DNA of 10,882 bases from Desulfurivibrio alkaliphilus (GTDB taxonomy: Bacteria; Desulfobacterota; Desulfobulbia; Desulfobulbales; Desulfurivibrionaceae). The stretch is from the NCBI GenBank assembly GCA_011048585.1, contig DSDS01000007.1, positions 1 to 10,882 on the forward strand, in the 5' to 3' direction. The notes under the pieces are model-generated. The model made no database searches and was not told where the DNA came from. It was given only the letters and a program-made list of their open reading frames with translations. Shown piece after piece: positions 1 to 5,300 of the stretch. The translations under genes and the position numbers were made by a program. Every line of letters starts with the position of its first letter. Within the stretch, counting starts at the first letter, position 1.

Positions 1-773
1 CCCTTTACCATGAACTCAACCGGGTCCTGGAAACCCCCGGCCGCACCGCCAAGGATGCCGCCGCGGTAATTGAGCGGGATCCGGCCCTCACCACCCGCCT
101 GCTGGCCCTGGTGAACAGCTCATTTTTCGGACTTCGCCGCCGGGTATCCACCGTTGCCCACGCCATCACCATGGTGGGGTTGCGCGAACTGCGTCATCTG
201 GTTCTGGCCACAGAGGTGCTGGAACGGTTTCGCGGTATTGGCAGCGACCTTGAAGATATGGGCTCATTCTGGCGGCAAAGTCTGGCCTGCGCCCTGCTCT
301 GCCGCCGGCTGGAGGAGGCGGCGGTGGGGAACGAAGAGAGTGGGCTCCTCTTTACCGTCGGCCTGTTGCACCGGGTCGGCGACCTGATCATCTTTCGCCG
401 GGCTCCGGAGCTGGCCCGCCAGGCCCTGTTACGCCACCGCGATAACGGTCTGCCCCTGTGGGAGGCGGAGCAGACGGTGATGGGGTTCGACCATGGCGAT
501 GTCGGAGCCAAATTGGCGGAATTATGGCAATTCCCGTCGATAATGGTCGAACTTCTCCGTTTTCAGCAGCGGCCGAAGCTGGCGCCCACCCACCCGCGGC
601 TATGCGCCATTCTCTACCTGGCGGTCAATACGGTCCATGAAGAGATGTTGCCGCCGGCCGCCGCCCCCTGCTGGACCCTGGCGGGAACCACCCCGGAAGC
701 CCTGGGCGGGCTAAAAACCGAGATCCTGAACCAGGCCGCCGAGATTGCCAAAATTTACGGCCTGCCCTCGTAA
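1..773 (+). CDS. HDOD-domain protein, 3' part (5' end outside window)
   Basis: The reading frame is open from base 3, the first complete codon, to TAA at 771-773, giving about 256 residues; the true start lies before the window. The GTG at 111 is an internal Val codon, since homologous-looking sequence continues upstream of it (LYHELNRVLETPG, then AAVIERDPALTTRLLALVNSS). The pattern 'IERDPALTTRLLALVNSSFFG', followed by 'RRVSTVAHAITMVGLRELRHLVLA', is the classic first half of an HDOD domain. This domain is an HD-superfamily relative that usually lacks catalytic metal residues and acts as a protein-interaction module in signalling and regulation. The rest is helical and carries 'FTVGLLHRVGDLI', the usual HDOD helix after the core, and 'MGFDHGDVGAKLAELWQFP', which is also typical. 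No other domain is visible in this part, and any N-terminal receiver or GGDEF domain would be out of view. The target is unknown. Confidence 0.88.
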   Translation, partial: LYHELNRVLETPGRTAKDAAAVIERDPALTTRLLALVNSSFFGLRRRVSTVAHAITMVGLRELRHLVLATEVLERFRGIGSDLEDMGSFWRQSLACALLCRRLEEAAVGNEESGLLFTVGLLHRVGDLIIFRRAPELARQALLRHRDNGLPLWEAEQTVMGFDHGDVGAKLAELWQFPSIMVELLRFQQRPKLAPTHPRLCAILYLAVNTVHEEMLPPAAAPCWTLAGTTPEALGGLKTEILNQAAEIAKIYGLPS

Positions 774-805
774 GCTGGCCCGGCCTCCCGCCTGAACTTG
801 GACAC

Positions 806-843
806 AAAAAAACCCGCTCCGGCCAAAAATCCGGAGCGGGTTT
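806..843 (-). terminator. Rho-independent terminator of ppaC, possibly bidirectional
   Basis: A perfect 13-bp stem pairs 810-822 with 831-843 around an 8-nt loop. Read on the minus strand the stem runs into seven T (complement of the A tract 806-812), so it is a strong terminator for ppaC. On the plus strand only TTT plus an AT-rich stretch follows, so it may serve the converging HDOD gene less efficiently. Confidence 0.85.
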
Positions 844-856
844 AATACTTAATCGT

Positions 857-877
857 GACGGGGCGGCAGCCCCCGTC
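857..877 (-). repeat. GC-rich hairpin just after the ppaC stop
   Basis: GACGGGG (857-863) and CCCCGTC (871-877) form a perfect 7-bp stem with a 7-nt loop, 13 nt past the ppaC stop codon and before the main terminator. There is no T tract next to it. It may protect the 3' end of the mRNA or simply assist the downstream terminator. Confidence 0.5.
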
Positions 878-890
878 GAATTACCTGAAC

Positions 891-1814
891 TTAGGCGCCG
901 AAAGCCTTCTGCAGCGGCGGTACGGTCTGCTTTTTCCGGCTCATCATCCCATCAACCCACATGGTATTGTTGCTGAGCTTGCCGTTGAAGGCCTTCTCGA
1001 TAATCCCCGGCTCGTCGGACAGCACCAGCAGCTCGGAGCCTTCCTTGACCACGTCGGTCAGCATCATGATGATCGAATGCCGGCCCTCGGCCTTGACCGC
1101 CTCCAAACCCTTAACCAGATCGGCCCGCATGGGAGCAACCTGATCCAGGGTGGCCAGCTCCAGCTGACAGATACCGACCTTCTTGCCACCCATGTCGAAA
1201 TCCTTGTAGTCGCGGAAGATCAGGTCCTTGATCGGTACCCCGTCCACGGCGGACTTGGCCTTGAGCATCTCCATGAAGAGGCCGTCGGTATCGGAAACCC
1301 CGGCAATTCCGGCCAGGGCCTTAACGGCAGCCTTGTCCTCGTCGGTGCAGGTGGGGGACTTGAAGTTGACGGTGTCGCTCAGGATGGCGCAGAGCATGGC
1401 CCCGGCGATATTCTTGGGCAACTCGACGTTGTTGTTCTTGTACATCTCGTGGAGGACGGTGCAGGTGCAACCAACCGGCTTGGCGTAGAAGAGGATGGGG
1501 CCGCCGGTGGTGATGTCTCCGATCTTGTGATGATCGACAATGGCCACCACGTTGGCGTCCTTGATGTTGGCCGGAGCCTGGGCGATGTCACTGAAATCCA
1601 CCAGGGCGACATCCTTGCCGCCGGCATCGGTGAACTCGGCCGGCTGGGGCAGACCAAACTTATCGAGTACCAGCTTGCTTTCGGGGTTGAGGGTGGCGGA
1701 CTGAACAACCGGTACGGCGTCGGTGCCGGTGGCCTTCAGGTAATGGGCGAAGGCAATGGCGCTGGCTACGGAATCGGTATCGGGACTGGAATGACCTACG
1801 ACGTACACTGACAT
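891..1814 (-). CDS. ppaC: Manganese-dependent inorganic pyrophosphatase (family II)
   Basis: This 307-residue cytoplasmic enzyme hydrolyses pyrophosphate to two phosphates. It belongs to the DHH-superfamily class II PPases, and its length is close to the roughly 309 residues usual for the family. Visible metal-site motifs are HSSPDTDS (His8, Asp12, Asp14), VDFSD (Asp73), DHHK (Asp94, His95, His96) and LSDT (Asp147). Near the C terminus SRKKQ (292-296) is the substrate-binding signature of the second domain. No CBS or DRTGG regulatory insert is present, so it is the short, unregulated form. The start at 1814 is chosen because AAGGAGG lies 8 nt upstream and because the protein then begins directly with MSVYVVGHSSPD; the frame stays open 16 codons further upstream without support. 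It is monocistronic, with its own promoter at 1883-1911 and a terminator at 806-843. In sulfate reducers such an enzyme would pull ATP sulfurylase forward, but that link is inference. Confidence 0.96.
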   Translation of the reverse strand: MSVYVVGHSSPDTDSVASAIAFAHYLKATGTDAVPVVQSATLNPESKLVLDKFGLPQPAEFTDAGGKDVALVDFSDIAQAPANIKDANVVAIVDHHKIGDITTGGPILFYAKPVGCTCTVLHEMYKNNNVELPKNIAGAMLCAILSDTVNFKSPTCTDEDKAAVKALAGIAGVSDTDGLFMEMLKAKSAVDGVPIKDLIFRDYKDFDMGGKKVGICQLELATLDQVAPMRADLVKGLEAVKAEGRHSIIMMLTDVVKEGSELLVLSDEPGIIEKAFNGKLSNNTMWVDGMMSRKKQTVPPLQKAFGA

Positions 1815-1882
1815 GGTTACTTCCTCCTTGAGCTTGGGTGAAATATGGTTAACAGACAGCAACAGTGCAGCAAAATTGCCGC

Positions 1883-1911
1883 AGAATAGTGGGATTGCCT
1901 GGCCCAGTCAA
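1883..1911 (-). promoter_or_regulatory. Predicted sigma70 promoter of ppaC
   Basis: On the minus strand TTGACT (1906-1911) is followed after exactly 17 nt by TATTCT (1883-1888). The matches to consensus are 5/6 and 4/6. Transcription would start near 1876, giving a leader of about 60 nt before the strong ribosome binding site of ppaC. Confidence 0.65.
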
Positions 1912-1986
1912 GGGAAAATATCAGTCGCGCACCACCACGGACCGGCAAAAAAAACTCTATTTTCACTTTTTTCTTCTCTTTTTCCC

Positions 1987-2015
1987 TTGCCATCAACGGG
2001 TGGTCGTGATACAAG
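1987..2015 (+). promoter_or_regulatory. Predicted promoter for the cold-shock gene leader
   Basis: TTGCCA (1987-1992), a 17-nt spacer and TACAAG (2010-2015) resemble a sigma70 promoter (5/6 and 4/6). A start near 2022 would give a leader of about 196 nt before the cold-shock gene. That is long, as is usual for cspA-type mRNAs. It is divergent from the ppaC promoter, with a T-rich tract (1966-1983) just upstream. Confidence 0.5.
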
Positions 2016-2217
2016 TATGGCGTGTTTTTATAACGCCGTAGGAGTGCAGATTCCATTTGTGATTAAACAGATTACGAATGAAGCAAGCCGCACGGGTTCT
2101 GTTCTGTGCGGTTTTTTTGTATCCGCATTCATACGGCAAGCCGGGTTCTCCAATGGAGCTCGGTGAACTTATTAAGTGGCCCCGGATGGGGCCGCGTCCA
2201 GCAAGGAGTAGCAGATC
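2016..2217 (+). promoter_or_regulatory. Structured 5' leader of the cold-shock gene
   Basis: This stretch holds three hairpins and no convincing gene. The first (2016-2023 with 2033-2040, one G·U) sits at the predicted transcript start. The second (2085-2093 with 2106-2114) is terminator-like and listed separately. The third is a perfect 6-bp stem GGCCCC/GGGGCC (2178-2183, 2188-2193) with loop GGAT, ending 9 nt before the AAGGAG ribosome binding site (2203-2208), which lies 9 nt from the ATG. Cold-shock mRNAs of the CspA family commonly carry long folded leaders that act as thermosensors. That this one does so is inference. The E. coli 'cold box' sequence is not recognisable here. Confidence 0.5.
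2085..2118 (+). terminator. Terminator-like hairpin inside the cold-shock leader
   Basis: AAGCCGCAC (2085-2093) pairs with GTGCGGTTT (2106-2114), with one G·U pair and a 12-nt loop. It runs into seven T at 2112-2118. This is the form of an intrinsic terminator, located 100 nt before the start codon of the cold-shock gene. It could end a short RNA begun near 2022 or act as an attenuator. Confidence 0.6.
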
Positions 2218-2418
2218 ATGGCAGAAGGTACAGTAAAGTGGTTCAACGACGCAAAGGGTTATGGCTTCATCGCTCAGGATGGCGGCAGTGATGTATTCGT
2301 TCATCATTCCGCGATTGAGGGCCAGGGTTTCAAATCCCTGCAAGAAGGAGCGCGGGTCGAGTTCGAAATCGTGGACGGACCCAAGGGCCCGGCGGCCGGT
2401 AACGTTCGTCAGCTCTAA
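2218..2418 (+). CDS. cspA: Cold-shock protein, CspA family
   Basis: This is a 66-residue single cold-shock domain, the normal length for the family. It is a five-stranded beta-barrel that binds single-stranded RNA and DNA and acts as an RNA chaperone, removing secondary structure that blocks translation at low temperature or during growth transitions. RNP1 is KGYGFI (13-18) and RNP2 is VFVHH (26-30); the aromatic residues Trp8, Tyr15, Phe17, Phe27 and His29 form the nucleic-acid face. The N terminus MAEGTVKWFNDAKGYG is diagnostic. The start is secure because AAGGAG lies 9 nt upstream. The gene stands alone between a long structured leader and a strong terminator. Which paralogue it is, and whether it is cold-inducible or constitutive, cannot be told from the protein. 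Confidence 0.97.
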   Translation: MAEGTVKWFNDAKGYGFIAQDGGSDVFVHHSAIEGQGFKSLQEGARVEFEIVDGPKGPAAGNVRQL

Positions 2419-2439
2419 AAAACAACTTTGAATCACCCG

Positions 2440-2474
2440 AAGCCCCGCGCCGTCTGGCGCGGGGCTTTTTTTTT
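2440..2474 (+). terminator. Strong Rho-independent terminator of the cold-shock gene
   Basis: A perfect 12-bp GC-rich stem (2440-2451 with 2456-2467) with a GTCT tetraloop is followed by nine T (2466-2474). It lies 22 nt after the cold-shock stop codon and separates this gene from the aldolase gene. Confidence 0.93.
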
Positions 2475-2523
2475 GCTTGTATAATCCCCCGTCGTACTAT
2501 ATTTTTTTAGCGTTAACCAACCT

Positions 2524-2529
2524 TATAAT
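2524..2529 (+). promoter_or_regulatory. Possible -10 element of the aldolase gene
   Basis: A perfect TATAAT (2524-2529) lies in an AT-rich stretch. No good -35 is visible 16-18 nt upstream, only a T-rich run near 2501-2508. Initiation near 2536 would leave no leader for the ATG at 2541 but a normal short leader with GAGG (2543-2546) for the ATG at 2556. A second TATAAT at 2480-2485 lies right behind the terminator and has no -35. Confidence 0.4.
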
Positions 2530-2555
2530 ATTCTTACCTGATGAGGTTTCACGAA

Positions 2556-3839
2556 ATGACCGTCGATCAGACCGACTTCACCCAAGCCCTGGCGGTGGGT
2601 CGTCCCCCCAATATCTGCAAGCTCTTTCCCCACTCCCAAGCCCTGATCGTCAGCGGCAAGGTTATCGACCGGGCCATGCTGCTCAAGGGTCGCTGCATGA
2701 CCATTGCCGCCAACGCTCGTAACAGCTTCATTATTCGCGGGGCGCTCCTGGCTGCCCAGCGGGCCGACGCGGCCCTGATCATCGAAATCGCCCGATCCGA
2801 AGGGGGCGCCAAGGCCTACTGTCCGATCAATTACTGGAACATGGCCACCATGGTGGACGCGGCCATGAACGAAATGGGAATTACCGTGCCGGTGGCCATC
2901 CACGCCGACCATTACGGGCTCAAAAAGGAGAGCGATCTTGATTTCGCCAAGGTGGAGATCCCCACCCTTTTTGAGGCCGGAATAACCTCGATTGCCATCG
3001 ATGCCTCCCACCTGCCGGACGAGAAAAACCTGCTGACCAACCTCTCGCTCAGTCAACTGATTCCGGCCTGGGCCGGTTACGAGACCGAAGTCGGTGAGAT
3101 CAAGGGCACCAGCGGGCTTTCCACCCCCGACGAGGCTCTCTTCCTGATTCAGGGACTCAACGCCCACGGCGTTTTTCCCGACTGGATCGCCCTGAACAAC
3201 GGAACCACCCATGGGATCGAGGCCAGTGACGCCGGCATCGACGTGGAGTTGACCCGCGTAATCCACGACCAACTCTCTCCCTACCGAATCTCGGGGGCCC
3301 AGCACGGCACCTCCGGCAACAGTTCCGAACGGCTGCGGGCCATTGCCGAGCAAACCCGCACCACCAAGGCCAACGTGGCCACCGCCCTCCAGATGGTTTC
3401 CTGGGGGGTGGAAGTCAACGACTACGGTAATGCCCAACTTGACGATAATGGTCGCTTTATCAAGCTGAAAGACCAGGGAGTCAGCGAGGCGCTATGGGAT
3501 GAGATGGTGGCTTACGCCACCGAAAGGGGATGGAAGGCGGGCAACTACAAAAATCTCAATCTGCCCTTTGAAAACCGGATGCTGGGCCAGCCGAGAGCCA
3601 TAAGGGAACGGATGATCAAGAGGGTGGAGGATTTCGTTTATCGGCTGCTGACCGAGGTATTCAACGCCGAGGGTACCGCCACCCTGGCGGTGGATACAAT
3701 TTTAAGTAAGGGGAGTTATGACCTGGGTCCCAAGGCGGAACGGTTGGAAGATCCGGCCCAGTGGAGCGGAGAGAAGATCGCCGCCCGGGCCGCCAGCCTG
3801 GACGGCGACAAGGGGCCGGCGGGAGACTACGACGACTGA
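2556..3839 (+). CDS. fba: Class II fructose-bisphosphate aldolase-like protein, long form
   Basis: This 427-residue protein is of the zinc-dependent class II (ketose-bisphosphate) aldolase family, which reversibly cleaves fructose-1,6-bisphosphate to DHAP and glyceraldehyde-3-phosphate. Counting from Met at 2556, the family sites can be followed: 'AIHADHYG' with the catalytic-type Asp118 and zinc His119; 'YETEVGEIKG' with acidic residues 176/178 at the E174-like metal site; 'NNGTTHG' with His219; 'AQHGTSGN' with His250 and the phosphate-binding glycines; then 'NVATALQ', matching the NxxTD loop. After about residue 290 a further 130 or so residues have no counterpart in the roughly 350-residue E. 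coli enzyme; they include a helical stretch, 'RMIKRVEDFVYRLLTEVF'. I prefer the start at 2556 over 2541 because GAGG lies 9 nt before it and a TATAAT at 2524 leaves no leader for 2541. The gene is monocistronic. Tagatose-bisphosphate or another aldol substrate is possible. Confidence 0.85.
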   Translation: MTVDQTDFTQALAVGRPPNICKLFPHSQALIVSGKVIDRAMLLKGRCMTIAANARNSFIIRGALLAAQRADAALIIEIARSEGGAKAYCPINYWNMATMVDAAMNEMGITVPVAIHADHYGLKKESDLDFAKVEIPTLFEAGITSIAIDASHLPDEKNLLTNLSLSQLIPAWAGYETEVGEIKGTSGLSTPDEALFLIQGLNAHGVFPDWIALNNGTTHGIEASDAGIDVELTRVIHDQLSPYRISGAQHGTSGNSSERLRAIAEQTRTTKANVATALQMVSWGVEVNDYGNAQLDDNGRFIKLKDQGVSEALWDEMVAYATERGWKAGNYKNLNLPFENRMLGQPRAIRERMIKRVEDFVYRLLTEVFNAEGTATLAVDTILSKGSYDLGPKAERLEDPAQWSGEKIAARAASLDGDKGPAGDYDD

Positions 3840-3846
3840 AAGCGAC

Positions 3847-3875
3847 CGGGAGGGCCGCTTTCCGCGGCTCTCCCG
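3847..3875. terminator. Convergent hairpin between aldolase gene and tatA
   Basis: A 12-bp stem (3847-3858 with 3864-3875, one G·U) with loop TTTCC starts 8 nt after the aldolase stop and lies just before the tatA stop on the other strand. No long T tract follows on either strand, so it is a weak or Rho-assisted bidirectional terminator at best. Confidence 0.5.
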
Positions 3876-3879
3876 AAGG

Positions 3880-4116
3880 TTATCTCTTTTCAGTCTTACC
3901 CAGATCCTTGACCTTGTCCACTTCCTCCTTAAGGTCCTCTTTCAGCGACTTGAGATCGCTGATTCCGCTCTCCTGCTCCACCTCACGGACCCCTTTCTTA
4001 AAAGAGCTGATGGCTTTCCCCAGCCCCGAACCGATCTCCGGCAGCTTCTTGCCGCCGAAAACCAGAAAGGCGATGACCAGGATCACAATCAACTCGGGCA
4101 TTCCCAAACCAAACAT
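3880..4116 (-). CDS. tatA: Sec-independent (twin-arginine) translocase subunit TatA/E
   Basis: This is a 78-residue inner-membrane protein. TatA oligomers form the passage for folded proteins with twin-arginine signal peptides, recruited by TatBC. One membrane helix covers about residues 6-20 (ELIVILVIAFLVF), followed by the conserved FG hinge (20-21), 'KKLPEIG' (23-29), an amphipathic helix (GSGLGKAISSFKKGVREV) and a charged, Lys/Glu-rich tail. The start at 4116 is supported by AAGGAGAG with the core 7 nt upstream. No tatB or tatC is visible next to it, so it is an orphan copy. Glu8 sits at the position where E. coli TatB has Glu8 and TatA has Gln, a pattern seen in TatA proteins that may replace both. 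A terminator-like hairpin shared with the aldolase gene lies downstream. Confidence 0.93.
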   Translation of the reverse strand: MFGLGMPELIVILVIAFLVFGGKKLPEIGSGLGKAISSFKKGVREVEQESGISDLKSLKEDLKEEVDKVKDLGKTEKR

Positions 4117-4272
4117 GGCATCTCTCCTTAGCTTGTAACTCCAGGGACCGGCCCGAACCTACCTGCGGCCCGCAACCGTAAACAGTTCCCACCTTTTTAC
4201 CTCATATCGTGGCGAAATAAAACCTTCTTTCGTGATCCCGGACAGACGGGAGCAAACCCTCCTACTTTTCCC

Positions 4273-4301
4273 TTGCCTGACCAGCCCTCCATGGTTAGAA
4301 T
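4273..4301 (+). promoter_or_regulatory. Predicted sigma70 promoter of znuACB
   Basis: TTGCCT (4273-4278), a 17-nt spacer and TAGAAT (4296-4301) make a good sigma70 promoter (4/6 and 5/6). The start would be near 4308, giving a leader of about 42 nt to the first ATG of znuA. In the rest of the tatA-znuA gap (4117-4272) I see only a small inverted repeat, TCCCG (4236-4240) with CGGGA (4247-4251), and no clear tatA promoter. Confidence 0.6.
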
Positions 4302-4316
4302 CCCGAAGCTGGATTC
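4298..4316. promoter_or_regulatory. Inverted repeat over the znu promoter (candidate operator)
   Basis: GAATCC (4298-4303), a 7-nt spacer and GGATTC (4311-4316) form a perfect 6+6 dyad of 19 bp. It covers the end of the -10 box and the predicted start. Its size and position suit a dimeric repressor of the Fur/Zur class, but the sequence does not look like the enterobacterial Zur box, so the regulator is unnamed. Confidence 0.45.
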
Positions 4317-4349
4317 AACCGGCAGAAAAGAGAGAGATAAGGAATCAAA

Positions 4350-5300
4350 ATGATGAAAGCCATCATTGGCACCAGGATTGCCGTCTTGCTGCTGCTCTGC
4401 ACCACCTTCTGGCTGGGTGCCCCCACGCGGAACGCGGTCGCCGATCAATTGCCGGTTCAGGAGGTAACGGTGGGGATCCCCCCCCTGGCCTACCTGGCGA
4501 AACGGATCGGCGGGGAGTTTGTCAAAGTCACCACCCTGATCCCGGCGGGCCAGGATCCCCACAGCTTTGAACCCAGCCCCGGCCTGGTGGCTGGGCTGAG
4601 TCGCTCCACCCTCTACTTTTCATTGGATATGCCCTTTGAGCGAACCCTGCTGGCCAGAGTCGCGGCCGGCAGCGGGCCAAAAATAGTTGAAGCCGGCCGG
4701 GGAATCGCCAAACTGCCCATGCCCGAGCATCATCACGACCACGACCAGTCGGAAGAGCAGGACCACGGGCATGGCGAACTCGACCCCCATATCTGGCTGG
4801 GCCCCGAGCAACTGCTGATCATCGTCCAGCGGGTCGCAACCGGCCTCCGTGAGCAAGATCCCGCGCGGACCGCCTTCTATCTTGCCAACCAGCGGCAGCT
4901 GCAACATGAGATCGAGGCCCTGCACAGCCGGCTCGGGCAACTACTCGCCCCCCTGGCCGGCCGAACCATCTACGTTTACCACCCCGCCTTCGGCTACTTT
5001 ACCGACGCCTACGGGTTGCGGCAGCAGGCAGTGGAGATCGGCGGCAAAACTCCCACCCCACGCCAGTTGATCAACCTGATCGAACGGGCCCGCCACGATG
5101 GGGTGCGGGTGATCTTCGTCCAACCCCAGTTTGACCGCAAAAGCGCCGCCACCGTGGCCCAGGCCATCAACGGGAAGGTGGTGCCGCTAGATCCCCTGGC
5201 CGAAGATGTAATCGCCAACCTGACCGAGATAGCCACCCGGATCCATGAGGCCCTGGGCGACCCGGTGGAGGAGCCGGGCCGCACTGATCAACGACCATGA
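4350..5300 (+). CDS. znuA: Zinc (metal) ABC transporter, periplasmic binding protein
   Basis: This is a 316-residue cluster A-I metal-binding protein that captures Zn2+ (or Mn2+) in the periplasm and hands it to the ZnuBC importer. The signal peptide has an N-region with Lys3/Arg9, a hydrophobic core (AVLLLLCTTFWLG, 11-23) and a likely cut after AVA (29-31). There is no lipobox Cys near the cut, so it is probably soluble. The expected metal ligands are His71 (DPHSFEP), His147 (DPHIWLGP), His211 (YHPAFGY) and Asp281 (PLDPLAED). A His/Asp/Glu-rich loop at 126-143 (EHHHDHDQSEEQDHGHGE), just before the second ligand, favours zinc over manganese. AAGGAA stands 5 nt before the ATG at 4350; the ATG at 4353 is an equally possible start. 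The stop overlaps the znuC start by 4 nt (ATGA). It is probably repressed when zinc is plentiful, through the dyad at 4298-4316 (inference). Confidence 0.92.
   Translation: MMKAIIGTRIAVLLLLCTTFWLGAPTRNAVADQLPVQEVTVGIPPLAYLAKRIGGEFVKVTTLIPAGQDPHSFEPSPGLVAGLSRSTLYFSLDMPFERTLLARVAAGSGPKIVEAGRGIAKLPMPEHHHDHDQSEEQDHGHGELDPHIWLGPEQLLIIVQRVATGLREQDPARTAFYLANQRQLQHEIEALHSRLGQLLAPLAGRTIYVYHPAFGYFTDAYGLRQQAVEIGGKTPTPRQLINLIERARHDGVRVIFVQPQFDRKSAATVAQAINGKVVPLDPLAEDVIANLTEIATRIHEALGDPVEEPGRTDQRP

Noticed and set aside
855..1811. Open frame of 318 codons on the plus strand, antisense to ppaC
   Set aside because: The translation is Gly/Leu/Val/His-rich with no known motif, and it lies opposite a certain gene with promoter, ribosome site and terminator. 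The same holds for the antisense frames at 2523-3437 and 6992-7909.
1815..1862. N-terminal extension of ppaC by 16 codons
   Set aside because: The strong AAGGAGG ribosome site lies inside this extension, 8 nt before the ATG at 1814, and the family begins at the HxxPDxD strand.
2018..2166. Small ORF of 49 codons in the cold-shock leader (MACFYNAVG...)
   Set aside because: Its ATG lies before the predicted transcript start, it has no ribosome binding site, and it runs through the terminator hairpin. RNA structure explains the region better.
2541..2555. Upstream ATG of the aldolase gene as the start
   Set aside because: No purine-rich ribosome site lies before it and the TATAAT at 2524-2529 leaves only about 5 nt of leader, while the ATG at 2556 has GAGG at a proper distance. 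Not fully excluded.
4117..4349. Canonical Zur box in the tatA-znuA gap
   Set aside because: I looked for the enterobacterial pattern (GAAATGTTATA...TATAACATTTC) and found only a loose GAAATAAAA near 4214. The GAATCC/GGATTC dyad is a better operator candidate but of another type.
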